This document shows, one piece after another, positions 1 through 7,140 of a stretch of DNA of 64,000 bases (positions are counted from its first letter, which is position 1; the number at the start of each line of letters is the position of its first letter). The notes beneath the pieces were generated by a model. It was not told where the DNA came from and did not search any database. It was given only the letters and a program-made list of their open reading frames with translations. This DNA is from Psychrobacter sp. Pi2-1. Lineage in GTDB: Bacteria; Pseudomonadota; Gammaproteobacteria; Pseudomonadales; Moraxellaceae. The DNA is taken from contig NZ_CAJHBO010000009.1 of assembly GCF_904846645.1 (NCBI RefSeq), positions 1-64,000 on the forward strand, written 5' to 3'. The translations under genes and the position numbers were made by a program.

Positions 1-114
1 AACTTCTTTGCCAAGATTAAGCAGTATCGTGCGATTGCTACTCGCTATGATAAGTTAGCCCGTCATTTCTTGAGTGCTATTTATCTGGTTTCTTGTGTCA
101 TTTGGCTTAATTGA
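1..114 (+). mobile_element. IS5-family transposase, C-terminal end (cut by window edge)
   Basis: An open frame enters from the left edge and ends at a TGA at 112-114. Its last 37 residues (reading ...KIKQYRAIATRYDKLARHF...) match the usual C-terminus of IS5-type DDE transposases, which ends a few residues after a Tyr-Asp-Lys-Leu-Ala motif. The bases just after the stop (about 112-123) probably form the right inverted repeat of the element. A CTAG at 124-127 could be the target duplication favoured by some IS5 subgroups. The left end lies outside the window, so neither completeness nor the duplication can be tested here. Confidence 0.75.
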
Positions 115-152
115 TGACACGCCCTAGATCTAAACTGTATTGGATACTTAGT

Positions 153-974
153 TTAGTCGATTGGTTTTAGCTCTAGCGCTACTGCACGTTTGACTGCAGG
201 ACGTTCAGCGATTTTCTTAGCCCAACGCTGCAAGTGTTTGTAGTCTTCTACTTGTAAAAATTCTGCCGCGTCATAGAGCTTACCCAGTACCAACTGGCCA
301 TACCAAGACCAGACAATCATATCCGCAATGTTGTAATCAGACTCATCATTGCCGCACAGGTACTCGTTATCTTTTAGATGCGTGTCTAATACATCGAGCT
401 GACGCTTGGTTTCCATCGTATAGCGATTAATTGGATACTCTAGAGGTTCAGGCGCATACGCATAAAAGTGTCCAAAGCCGCCACCTAAGAAAGGTGCGCT
501 ACCCATTTGCCACATAATCCAAGACAAACAATCTGCTCGCGCTTTGCCAGTAGCCAGTGGCAGAAACTTATCAAACTTTTCTGCTAGATACATTAAGATA
601 GCGCCCGACTCAAAGAGTGCTATCGGCTCGCCTGCTATATCAGTAGAATGATCGACCAAAGCTGGAATCTTTGAATTAGGGTTTATCTCTACAAACCCTG
701 AGCCAAACTGCTCACCTTTAGAAATATCAATCTTATAGGCATCATATGCTGCTCCGTCAATGCCAAGCTCTGCCAGCTCTTCTAATAGTATGTTTACCTT
801 GACACCATTTGGCGTATTTAACGAGTACAGCTGTAACGGGGCATCACCAACGGGCAGCTCTTTATCATAGCGAGCTCCAGACGTTGGACTGTTAATACTA
901 GCAAACTTGCCGCCGTTGTCTTTATCTTGCGTCCAAACTTTTGGTGGTACGTATTTATTATTATCTTGACTCAT
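153..974 (-). CDS. yghU: YghU-type glutathione S-transferase / disulfide-bond oxidoreductase
   Basis: Predicted cytosolic glutathione-dependent enzyme of the nu-class (YghU), a family that reduces disulfides and organic peroxides using two glutathione molecules. The 273 residues cover the whole family. A characteristic N-terminal extension (PPKVWTQDKDNGGKFASIN, residues 10-28) is followed by a thioredoxin fold starting near residue 47. The TPNG motif at residues 54-57 replaces a catalytic Tyr/Ser. Then come NPNSKIPAL, FESGAILMYLAEK and the all-helical C-terminal domain containing GGGFGHFY and ERPAVKRA. The gene stands alone, downstream of the IS5 remnant and divergent from the exporter gene at 1331. 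The start ATG is preceded on the minus strand by an AGGA-like sequence. The family assignment is secure, but the physiological substrate is not known. Confidence 0.93.
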   Translation of the reverse strand: MSQDNNKYVPPKVWTQDKDNGGKFASINSPTSGARYDKELPVGDAPLQLYSLNTPNGVKVNILLEELAELGIDGAAYDAYKIDISKGEQFGSGFVEINPNSKIPALVDHSTDIAGEPIALFESGAILMYLAEKFDKFLPLATGKARADCLSWIMWQMGSAPFLGGGFGHFYAYAPEPLEYPINRYTMETKRQLDVLDTHLKDNEYLCGNDESDYNIADMIVWSWYGQLVLGKLYDAAEFLQVEDYKHLQRWAKKIAERPAVKRAVALELKPID

Positions 975-1330
975 AATTTATCCTCGGTTTGTATTTATGA
1001 CTGCCGCGAAGGTTTACTATAACGAGAACTCATAACGACTTTAAAGTTCTCTCTTGTAATCAATGTTGTGTTTCTAATTCTAAAGTAAAAGAAAATAAGC
1101 TGTTAGCACTGAGCAACTTCTTTGTCTTGTTTCACCTCTTTGCCTTTTTATTAGCTACCCTTCGCATCGTTGCTCTTATATAAGTTATCTTATATAAGTT
1201 ATCTTATATCAGTTACTTTGAGTCACTTTTATTATGAGCTAGGCTTTCTTATACTACTCAGCTTGCATAGTGATCTGCTCGCAAATCCGCTATTTTTTTA
1301 CTTAATAACGAGACGTTCAATGGGACTCAC
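975..1330. other. Divergent intergenic region between yghU and the DHA2 exporter
   Basis: This 356-base stretch carries no open reading frame I can support. It must contain the promoters of both flanking genes, which point away from each other. The notable structure is the three-copy 14-bp tandem array at 1174-1215, listed separately. The rest is A+T-rich with no other recognised element. Confidence 0.6.
1174..1215. repeat. Three tandem 14-bp units, each with the palindrome CTTATATAAG; possible operator
   Basis: Three head-to-tail copies of TCTTATATAAGTTA lie at 1174-1187, 1188-1201 and 1202-1215. The third has one substitution (A to C) that breaks its palindrome. The first two contain the perfect 10-bp palindrome CTTATATAAG. 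The array sits about 115 bases upstream of the exporter start, where a regulator could bind cooperatively. The function is inferred only from symmetry and position. Confidence 0.6.
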
Positions 1331-2707
1331 ATGGTAACGCTCACCCCGACTCAAGATAAATACCTACCTTACGTACTAGCGGTAGCGCTATTTATGCAAA
1401 TTTTAGACGCTACTATTTTGAACACCTCGTTGCCACAAATGGCGCAGGCGCTGGGTGAGTCACCACTAAAAATGCAGTGGGCCGTCATCAGCTATGCATT
1501 GACCCTAGCGATCTTTATCCCTATCAGTGGTTTTTTGGCGGATAAATATGGCACACGTCGGGTATTTCTATCGGCCATCATCATTTTTTGTGTTGGCTCA
1601 TTACTGTGCGCGGCGTCGCAAACATTAGATTTTTTGGTTGCTTCACGTGTGGTACAGGGTATCGGCGGTGCCATGATGACACCTGTCGCTCGTTTGATAT
1701 TGGTTAAGTCTTACCCGCGCAATAAGCTGCTTACTGTGATGAATTTCGCTGTGATACCTGCATTGGTTGCGCCACTAGTCGGTCCAGTATTGGGTGGCTA
1801 TATCGTGCAATACGCCAGCTGGCATTGGATATTTTTGATCAATATACCGATGGGTGTGGCAGGTTTTATTATGGGCAAAAAACTGGTGCCAGCGCTATAT
1901 GAAGATACCAAGCGTCTTGACTGGACAGGGTTTGTATTGTTTGCCGCAGCTGCTTGCGGATTTACTCTCGCTGTCGAGTTTGGTTCACAGACAGGTCGCG
2001 GAGTTTATGGGTTGTTGCTTGGATTAGGCGCAAGTCTATTGATCGGTGCGTATGTCTGGCATGCCAAACGGCGAGCAGCTCCCCTGTTTCCACTCAGCTT
2101 GTTTGATATTCGTACTTTTCGAATCGGTATTACAGGTAATTTATTTACGCGACTTGGTATCAGTGCAGTACCATTTTTGCTGCCCTTATTACTACAGGTG
2201 GTATTTGAGTACTCACCTTCGCAGGCAGGTTGGTTGCTTGCCCCGATTGCAGTGGGTGCTATAGGTATCAAACCTTGGGTTAGCAAGATTATTCAGCGGT
2301 TTAGCTACCGTAAAGTGCTGGTCTACAACACCTTGTTTATGGGTTCGCTTATCATTGTGCTAGCGCAGTTTAATGATGCCTCGCAGTGGCTATGGTTTAT
2401 ACCCATCCTGACCATCATGGGTGCCTGCAACTCTATGCAGTTCAGTGCGATGAATACGATTACGATTGGCGATTTACAGGGCACACAAACCAGTAGTGGC
2501 AATAGCTTAATGGCGGTCAATCAGCAGTTGGCGATTAGCTTTGGTATTGCGTTCGGTGCTGCTGTATTGAATTTATTACGTGAGCGTCTGCAGATGGATA
2601 CGTTAGTTGCGTTCCAAACCACTTATTGGATATTGGGCATTTTGACCATTCTCTCGGGGCTGTATTTTTTACGTCTGAAACCTGAGGATGGACGCGGTTT
2701 ATACTAG
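1331..2707 (+). CDS. MFS multidrug exporter, DHA2 family (MdtD-like)
   Basis: Predicted inner-membrane proton-driven drug exporter of the 14-helix DHA2 (EmrB/QacA) branch. It has 458 residues, close to MdtD-type members. The TM1 motif LDATILNTSLP is at residues 25-35. The TM2-TM3 loop motif A, GFLADKYGTRR, is at 67-77. A second signature, VASRVVQGIGGAMMTPVARL, follows in TM4, and hydrophobic helices run through to the C-terminus. The first ATG of the frame is used. A nearby ATG at 1320 is in another frame and closes after five codons. No strong ribosome-binding site is visible. The gene stands alone, preceded by a palindromic tandem array that may be its operator and followed by a shared terminator. 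The substrates cannot be predicted. Confidence 0.85.
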   Translation: MVTLTPTQDKYLPYVLAVALFMQILDATILNTSLPQMAQALGESPLKMQWAVISYALTLAIFIPISGFLADKYGTRRVFLSAIIIFCVGSLLCAASQTLDFLVASRVVQGIGGAMMTPVARLILVKSYPRNKLLTVMNFAVIPALVAPLVGPVLGGYIVQYASWHWIFLINIPMGVAGFIMGKKLVPALYEDTKRLDWTGFVLFAAAACGFTLAVEFGSQTGRGVYGLLLGLGASLLIGAYVWHAKRRAAPLFPLSLFDIRTFRIGITGNLFTRLGISAVPFLLPLLLQVVFEYSPSQAGWLLAPIAVGAIGIKPWVSKIIQRFSYRKVLVYNTLFMGSLIIVLAQFNDASQWLWFIPILTIMGACNSMQFSAMNTITIGDLQGTQTSSGNSLMAVNQQLAISFGIAFGAAVLNLLRERLQMDTLVAFQTTYWILGILTILSGLYFLRLKPEDGRGLY

Positions 2708-2812
2708 AGCGTATTGTCAATAGAGACAAGTTTTCTATTGAGTGAGATTTTACGTACAACACATCTCTATTCTGTATAGCCAAAACGTTAGAAATAGCTT
2801 ATCTATAGACAG

Positions 2813-2862
2813 AAAAAAGCCAGTATGCGATTGTGTTATCAATCTCATACTGGCTTTTTTTA
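2813..2862. terminator. Bidirectional rho-independent terminator
   Basis: The 15-bp perfect inverted repeat AAAAAAGCCAGTATG / CATACTGGCTTTTTT has an 18-base loop, with A-runs on the left and T-runs on the right. It can serve both the exporter gene (plus strand) and the bacterioferritin gene pair that ends at 2885 (minus strand). Confidence 0.9.
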
Positions 2863-2884
2863 TTACGACTTACATCAAAAAATA

Positions 2885-3364
2885 TTATGCGTCATCATCA
2901 CTCATTTGCGATTGGATGTAGCGCTCTACACCAATACTTTTTATCAAGTCCTGCTGCGTCTCTAACCAGTCTTCATACTCTTCATTGCCATCTTTTAGCG
3001 TGACTAATAGCTGGCGAGAGACATAGTCAGACTTTGTCTCACATAAGGTGACAGCATCAGTAATAATATCGAACTTTTGTCTTTCAAGACGTAAGTTGCA
3101 CTCGATTATTTCTGGTACATCTTCGCCAACCAATACTTTGCCCAGTTCCTGCAAGTTTGGCAAACCGCCTAACAATAAAATACGAGCAATCAAGTCGTCT
3201 GACCATTTCATCTCAGCAATAGATTGCTTATATAATGAGTCATTAAGCGCCTCTAGACCCCAATGACGTGCAATACGTGCATGCAAAAAATACTGGTTGA
3301 TGGCAATCAGTGACTGCCCAAGTACTTTATTTAACGCGCGAATAACTTCTTTATCCCCTGTCAT
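2885..3364 (-). CDS. bfr: Bacterioferritin subunit, heme-binding type lacking ferroxidase ligands
   Basis: A 159-residue ferritin-like four-helix subunit of the 24-mer iron-storage cage. Aligned by eye to E. coli Bfr, it keeps the heme axial ligand Met52 (AEMKW at 50-54). It has lost most di-iron ferroxidase ligands: Glu18 is Ser, His54 is Trp, Glu94 is Asp, Glu127 is Asn and His130 is Tyr. Only Glu51 remains. It is therefore predicted to be a structural and heme subunit that cannot oxidise iron by itself. It follows the second bacterioferritin gene (3433-3921) by 68 bases in the same direction, so a mixed cage is likely. A good ribosome-binding site (AGGGAGAAAGG) precedes the ATG. Mixed catalytic/non-catalytic bacterioferritins are known in other bacteria; this pairing is inferred from the residues. 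Confidence 0.9.
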   Translation of the reverse strand: MTGDKEVIRALNKVLGQSLIAINQYFLHARIARHWGLEALNDSLYKQSIAEMKWSDDLIARILLLGGLPNLQELGKVLVGEDVPEIIECNLRLERQKFDIITDAVTLCETKSDYVSRQLLVTLKDGNEEYEDWLETQQDLIKSIGVERYIQSQMSDDDA

Positions 3365-3432
3365 TACCTTTCTCCCTTAATCTCTATTATTTATGCTAAA
3401 TACTGTGAATGCTATTCATACGTAGGATGATA

Positions 3433-3921
3433 TCAGACAATATTAGGAGTGACTTCAGCCATTTGGCTTTGTAGGTAATTCGGTAGACCAATCATGTCGA
3501 TGAGACGGAGCTGCTGCTCAAGCCAATGCGCATGATCTTCTTCGGTGTCTTTCAACTGCTCAACCAGCATCTCACGCGTGACATAGTCATGCTCTGCTTC
3601 GCAAAGTGCGATACCTTCTTTTAGATGCTTTTGTACTTGATACTCTAAATCTAGGTCAAACTGCAACATCTCAGGGACAGTCGCACCGATATGGATAGCG
3701 TCGACCGACATCTTTGGCGTGCCACTCAACATCAAGATACGGCGAATGATACTCTGTGCGTGTAGCGTTTCGTCTTCCATTTCATGATGGATACGGTCGT
3801 ATAATTTGCCATAGTGCCACTCAGCATACATCTCTGAATGGATAAAATATTGGTCACGAGCAGCAAGCTCACCACCTAGTAAGAAATTCAAATAATCAAT
3901 GACTTTCTGGCTACCTATCAT
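3433..3921 (-). CDS. bfr: Bacterioferritin subunit, ferroxidase type lacking the heme methionine
   Basis: A 162-residue bacterioferritin that is the mirror image of its downstream partner. All six di-iron centre ligands are present (Glu18, Glu51, His54, Glu94, Glu127, His130; E. coli numbering and protein numbering coincide). The heme ligand Met52 is replaced by Thr (DETLH at 50-54). It should oxidise Fe(II) and nucleate the mineral but not bind heme between two like subunits. It is first in a two-gene unit with the heme-type subunit. AGGGGAGT lies eight bases before its ATG. An imperfect Fur-like palindrome lies about 190 bases upstream at 4111-4133. The gene pair sits next to bfd, the ferredoxin that normally reduces bacterioferritin heme to release iron. 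Confidence 0.92.
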   Translation of the reverse strand: MIGSQKVIDYLNFLLGGELAARDQYFIHSEMYAEWHYGKLYDRIHHEMEDETLHAQSIIRRILMLSGTPKMSVDAIHIGATVPEMLQFDLDLEYQVQKHLKEGIALCEAEHDYVTREMLVEQLKDTEEDHAHWLEQQLRLIDMIGLPNYLQSQMAEVTPNIV

Positions 3922-4287
3922 AACGCGTACTCCCCTATTTATTTTTACCGATCACTATACATTCACAATTTATTATATAAGGATAGCATAATTGGCAAAC
4001 TGATCAGTAAAAATCAAAATCAAAATCAATAAAATGGCTTCTAATCTCAAGTAAATATAGTAGCATACAGGCGCAGTATAGGGTGTAACGTTATGAACTA
4101 AGAATAAGATGCTAATTGAGAATCATAATTAGCTACAACTAGTATTTATATGTGTTATGTAACATGCTGGCGTTTGAGTGAGATTATATGGACGCTTGCA
4201 CCCGACCCTTTATGTATAATAAAGTTAGATGCAGAATATTGAATATATTTTATCGTATTATATTACAAGGTATATGATTGATAATAT
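3922..4287. other. Intergenic region upstream of the bacterioferritin pair
   Basis: This 366-base A+T-rich stretch separates the bfr pair from bfd; both are on the minus strand. It holds the presumed bfr promoter and the Fur-like palindrome at 4111-4133. No other gene was recognised. Confidence 0.6.
4111..4133. promoter_or_regulatory. Imperfect Fur-box-like palindrome
   Basis: GCTAATTGAGAATCATAATTAGC has 7-bp perfect outer arms (GCTAATT/AATTAGC). Its core TGAGAATCATAATTA matches the 7-1-7 Fur consensus TGATAATNATTATCA at 11 of 14 defined positions. It lies upstream of the bacterioferritin pair. Fur control of bfr is common in proteobacteria, but binding here is inferred. Confidence 0.45.
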
Positions 4288-4479
4288 TTAAACAGCATAT
4301 GCTAGATTATCGAGTTTTGCATGGTGTTCGTCTAGGTAGTCATTGACCATCGGCTCACAACAGCCACAGCACGTTGCTACATCGAGCGTATCTTTTAGAC
4401 CATCGAGCGTATCAACACCTGCAGCAATAGCTGCTTTGATTTGCTTTTCTTTTACGTTGTTGCAGATACATACGTACAT
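4288..4479 (-). CDS. bfd: Bacterioferritin-associated ferredoxin (Bfd)
   Basis: A 63-residue [2Fe-2S] ferredoxin that docks on bacterioferritin and delivers electrons to its heme so that stored iron is released as Fe(II). The cluster ligands are visible as Cys4 and Cys6 (MYVCIC) and Cys38 and Cys41 (in ATCCGCCEP). Extra cysteines stand at 37 and 40. The frame opens further upstream, but the ATG at 4479 is preferred: it gives the family's standard MYVCIC start and has GAGGAG at a good distance, whereas the upstream extension has no counterpart in the family. A textbook Fur box lies about 160 bases upstream. Bfd is typically made under iron starvation, and proximity to the two bfr genes supports the role. 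Confidence 0.93.
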   Translation of the reverse strand: MYVCICNNVKEKQIKAAIAAGVDTLDGLKDTLDVATCCGCCEPMVNDYLDEHHAKLDNLAYAV

Positions 4480-4865
4480 GGATTGGCTCCTCGGAATACC
4501 ACTATTCGATAATGACGGCATAAGACACTTATATAAAACTTTGTGATAAGTGTCATTGACAAACGGATAATTTACTGTTTTCCAACAATTAAAAAGTAGT
4601 CGTTGAAATCACGTTTATCGCTTGCAGTATAATAACGATAATTATTATCATTTTCAATCACATTCGATATATTTATTCGTTGAGACGGTATCCTTGTATT
4701 ACAGGCAGTTCATTTATGTAAGTGGATATAAGTGTGCGTGTAACCGAATATTTTCAAAGGTAGTGAATTGACGATGAACTGTAAATTTGCTTATTTTTTA
4801 ATCGATTTTATAGATAACTGCTGTTATATTGAACCCCTATTAACGAAGCCCATTGGAATTCACCT
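4480..4865. other. Divergent intergenic region, bfd / ArsR-type regulator
   Basis: This 386-base A+T-rich stretch contains the Fur-box candidate at 4632-4653 and presumably both outward promoters. No gene was found in it. Confidence 0.6.
4632..4653. promoter_or_regulatory. Fur box candidate between bfd and the ArsR-type gene
   Basis: GATAATTATTATC at 4637-4649 is a perfect 6-1-6 inverted repeat identical in both arms to the classical Fur hexamer arrangement. It is extended by AATAAC on the left and ATTTTC on the right. It lies upstream of bfd (minus strand) and 215 bases before the ArsR-type gene (plus strand). Iron-repressed bfd would fit. The site is recognised from sequence alone. Confidence 0.75.
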
Positions 4866-5195
4866 ATGTCTGATAATAACTTTACGATACGACCTATCGA
4901 TTTATTCAAAGTCCTATCTGATCCGACACGTCTAAAAATATTTCAAATTCTTTTTAAAAAAGAAGCACGTTGCGTGGGTGATTTGGTAGATATGCTTGAC
5001 CAGCCACAACCAACGATATCACGCCACCTAAACCATTTGAAAAAACTGGGTATTTTGAGCTGTGTACGTGATGGTACTTGGATGTGGTATGAGGTCGCTG
5101 ATGATTTACCAGATTGGTGTCAAGATATCTTAGACATCACCTACGAGCAGATCACTCCTAGAGGTACTAGTAGAGATGTATCGGATCTTGCTTAG
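4866..5195 (+). CDS. ArsR/SmtB-family winged-helix repressor
   Basis: A 109-residue dimeric transcription factor of the ArsR family, which typically leaves its operator on binding a metal, metalloid or sulfur species. The order is LFKVLSDPTRLKIFQIL (helices 1-2, residues 13-29), RCVGDLVDML (35-44), then the recognition helix QPTISRHLNHLKKLGIL (48-64) and a wing ending at WYEV. Cysteines stand at 36, 66 and 85. Cys36 is in the position of the first cysteine of the arsenite site CxC of E. coli ArsR, but the second is absent (Gly38). No arsenic-resistance gene is adjacent; the neighbours are bfd and the sulfate-transport operon. A redox or sulfide sensor is possible but unproven. Confidence 0.88.
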   Translation: MSDNNFTIRPIDLFKVLSDPTRLKIFQILFKKEARCVGDLVDMLDQPQPTISRHLNHLKKLGILSCVRDGTWMWYEVADDLPDWCQDILDITYEQITPRGTSRDVSDLA

Positions 5196-5293
5196 ATACG
5201 ATTGTCCGCTTGTGTCCGCTTAGATTTTTAGCTCTTTGACTGTGCTTTACAAAAAGCGTTTAAGACAATAAATCTGCGGCAATGCTCCAGACC

Positions 5294-5325
5294 AAAAAAG
5301 ACCTACTTTCGTAGGTCTTTTTTTG
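5294..5325. terminator. Bidirectional rho-independent terminator
   Basis: AAAAAAGACCTAC, loop TTTC, GTAGGTCTTTTTTT forms a near-perfect hairpin with A/T runs on both sides. It lies between the convergent ArsR-type gene and cysA, so it can end both transcripts. Confidence 0.92.
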
Positions 5326-5369
5326 CTCAACTATTGATAATTTGACTTAAATTGCGCTAGATCAAATGC

Positions 5370-6092
5370 TTATACAAGATCTAAGAAATCGCTGATAAAG
5401 GCGTTGGCTGGCTGGTGTATCAGCTCCTCTGACGTGCCCACCTGCTCTACTCGGCCCTGATTCATCACGACGATCTCATCTGATACCGCACGTGCTTCTT
5501 CTTGATCATGCGTTACCATGATACTGGTGATACCAAGCTCGTGGTGGATGTTCTTTAGCCAAGTGCGCAGCTCTTTACGTACTTTGGCATCTAATGCACC
5601 AAATGGCTCATCCAGCAATAGCAGCTTTGGCTTGACCGCAAGTGCCCGTGCCAGTGCAATGCGCTGGCGCTGACCACCTGATAGCTGATGCGGATAAGCA
5701 TTGGCAACCTGCGGTAGCTGTACGAGGTCTAACAGCTCTGCCACGCGCTTATTGATATCAGCCTTGCTAGGACGTTCGTTTTTTGGCAATAAGGTCAATC
5801 CAAAAGCTACATTGTCCGCGATGTTCTTATGGCGAAACAGCGCATAATGCTGAAACATAAAGCCAATATGGCGCTTTTGGACTGGGGTATTGGTGACATC
5901 CATCTCATCAAACAATACCTGTCCAGAGTCGGCATATTCCAGACCTGCGATAATACGTAGCAAAGTAGTCTTACCGCAGCCCGATGGACCTAGTAACGTC
6001 GTCAGCTTGCCAGTCGGCACCGTGATATTGATATTATCTAAAGCGGTAAAATTGCCGAATTTTTTATTAACGTTGCGAATTTCAATGCTCAT
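5370..6092 (-). CDS. cysA: Sulfate/thiosulfate ABC importer, ATPase subunit
   Basis: The ATP-hydrolysing subunit on the cytoplasmic face of the sulfate importer. Walker [10 protein letters not shown] is at residues 35-43. The Q-loop follows in [12 protein letters not shown], then the signature LSGGQRQR, Walker [13 protein letters not shown] and the H-loop MVTHDQEEA. At 240 residues it is clearly shorter than E. coli CysA (365). It stops just after the nucleotide-binding domain and lacks the C-terminal TOBE regulatory/substrate-coupling domain. No frameshift remnant of that domain is visible downstream, where a terminator follows within about 50 bases. It is the last gene of the sbp-sbp-cysT-cysW-cysA unit. 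Assignment to sulfate is from this context. Confidence 0.93.
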   Translation of the reverse strand: MSIEIRNVNKKFGNFTALDNINITVPTGKLTTLLGPSGCGKTTLLRIIAGLEYADSGQVLFDEMDVTNTPVQKRHIGFMFQHYALFRHKNIADNVAFGLTLLPKNERPSKADINKRVAELLDLVQLPQVANAYPHQLSGGQRQRIALARALAVKPKLLLLDEPFGALDAKVRKELRTWLKNIHHELGITSIMVTHDQEEARAVSDEIVVMNQGRVEQVGTSEELIHQPANAFISDFLDLV

Positions 6093-6188
6093 AATCGTGT
6101 CTCTTATTATATCTTTTGTCGTATCGTGGCAAGTAGCTGAGTAGCGACTGCATCAATAGTATTAACATCATTTATTAGCTAATGGCCG

Positions 6189-7139
6189 TTATACCTTGCC
6201 AGTACTGTCCGCACTCGTCGTTTCAGTAGTGACCGTTGCGTTAGCACTCACTGGCAGCTCAGGTGCGCTGGCGAGCCGCTCAGACTTGGCAAATTTACGT
6301 TCTTGTATCTTGGTCATGACTTGCTGAATCAGTAGCGTTACCAAGGCCAATGCAGCCAATATGCTCGATAAGGCAAACGCAGCGGTAAAGTTATAATCGT
6401 TATAGGCAATCTCAACCAATAGTGGCATGGTGTTGGTCTCGCCGCGAATGTGACCAGATACCACGCTGACCGCACCAAACTCACCCATCGCTCGCGCATT
6501 GGTTAAAATCAGACCATACAGCAGCGCCCATTTGATATTAGGCAATGTCACATGCCAAAATGTCTGCCAACCAGTCGCACCTAAGGTTAACGCTGCTTGC
6601 TCTTCAGAGTCGCCTTGAGTCTGCATCAATGGGATCAGCTCACGCGCAACAAACGGAAAGGTCACAAATAACGTCGCCAAAATGATACCAGGCACTGCAT
6701 ATATTACTTGGAAACCCATGCTCTCAAGCCAGCCGCCGATAGTAGAGTTCAGTCCAAACAGCAGCACAAACATCAAACCTGCAACCACTGGCGATACCGA
6801 AAATGGCAAATCTAGCAAAGTGGTAACCAGCTGCTTACCTTTAAACTGATAGCGTGTAACCAACCATGCAATTGCGATGCCCATTACCATATTAATCGGT
6901 AAGACAATGCCTGCTGTTATGAGCGTAAGCTTGATGGCTTGCAAAGCTTCAGGGTCTACTAATGAAGCAATATATAACTGCCAACCATTTTTAAAGGCTT
7001 CATAAAACACTGCCAGTAATGGAATGACCAACATGACAATCATGAATAACACTGCAATGGCAATAAAGGTACGGCGTATCCATGGGGTATCTTTGGTCGC
7101 GGCGTTGCTTTGGTAGTCGTAGCTATTAGATATTTGCAT
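6189..7139 (-). CDS. cysW: Sulfate/thiosulfate ABC importer permease CysW
   Basis: One of two inner-membrane channel subunits of the sulfate importer, 316 residues. Several hydrophobic helices are evident (for example FIAIAVLFMIVMLVIPLLAV near residues 26-45). The cytoplasmic EAA loop that contacts the ATPase is seen in EEQAALTLGATGWQTFWHV. The start lies one base from the stop of cysT, which indicates translational coupling. cysA follows after 96 bases. The C-terminal tail after KFAKSERLA is hydrophilic and rich in Thr/Ser (VTTETTSADSTGKV), longer than usual and probably not functional in transport. Confidence 0.94.
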   Translation of the reverse strand: MQISNSYDYQSNAATKDTPWIRRTFIAIAVLFMIVMLVIPLLAVFYEAFKNGWQLYIASLVDPEALQAIKLTLITAGIVLPINMVMGIAIAWLVTRYQFKGKQLVTTLLDLPFSVSPVVAGLMFVLLFGLNSTIGGWLESMGFQVIYAVPGIILATLFVTFPFVARELIPLMQTQGDSEEQAALTLGATGWQTFWHVTLPNIKWALLYGLILTNARAMGEFGAVSVVSGHIRGETNTMPLLVEIAYNDYNFTAAFALSSILAALALVTLLIQQVMTKIQERKFAKSERLASAPELPVSANATVTTETTSADSTGKV

Positions 7140-7140
7140 A

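Noticed and set aside
3433-3921. The two bacterioferritin genes as a simple recent duplication
   Set aside because: The sequences are widely diverged, with opposite patterns of lost ligands. This indicates an old, specialised pair.
5370-6092. cysA as a truncated pseudogene
   Set aside because: All ATPase motifs are intact, the frame ends cleanly at a domain boundary and a terminator follows. No TOBE remnant lies downstream.
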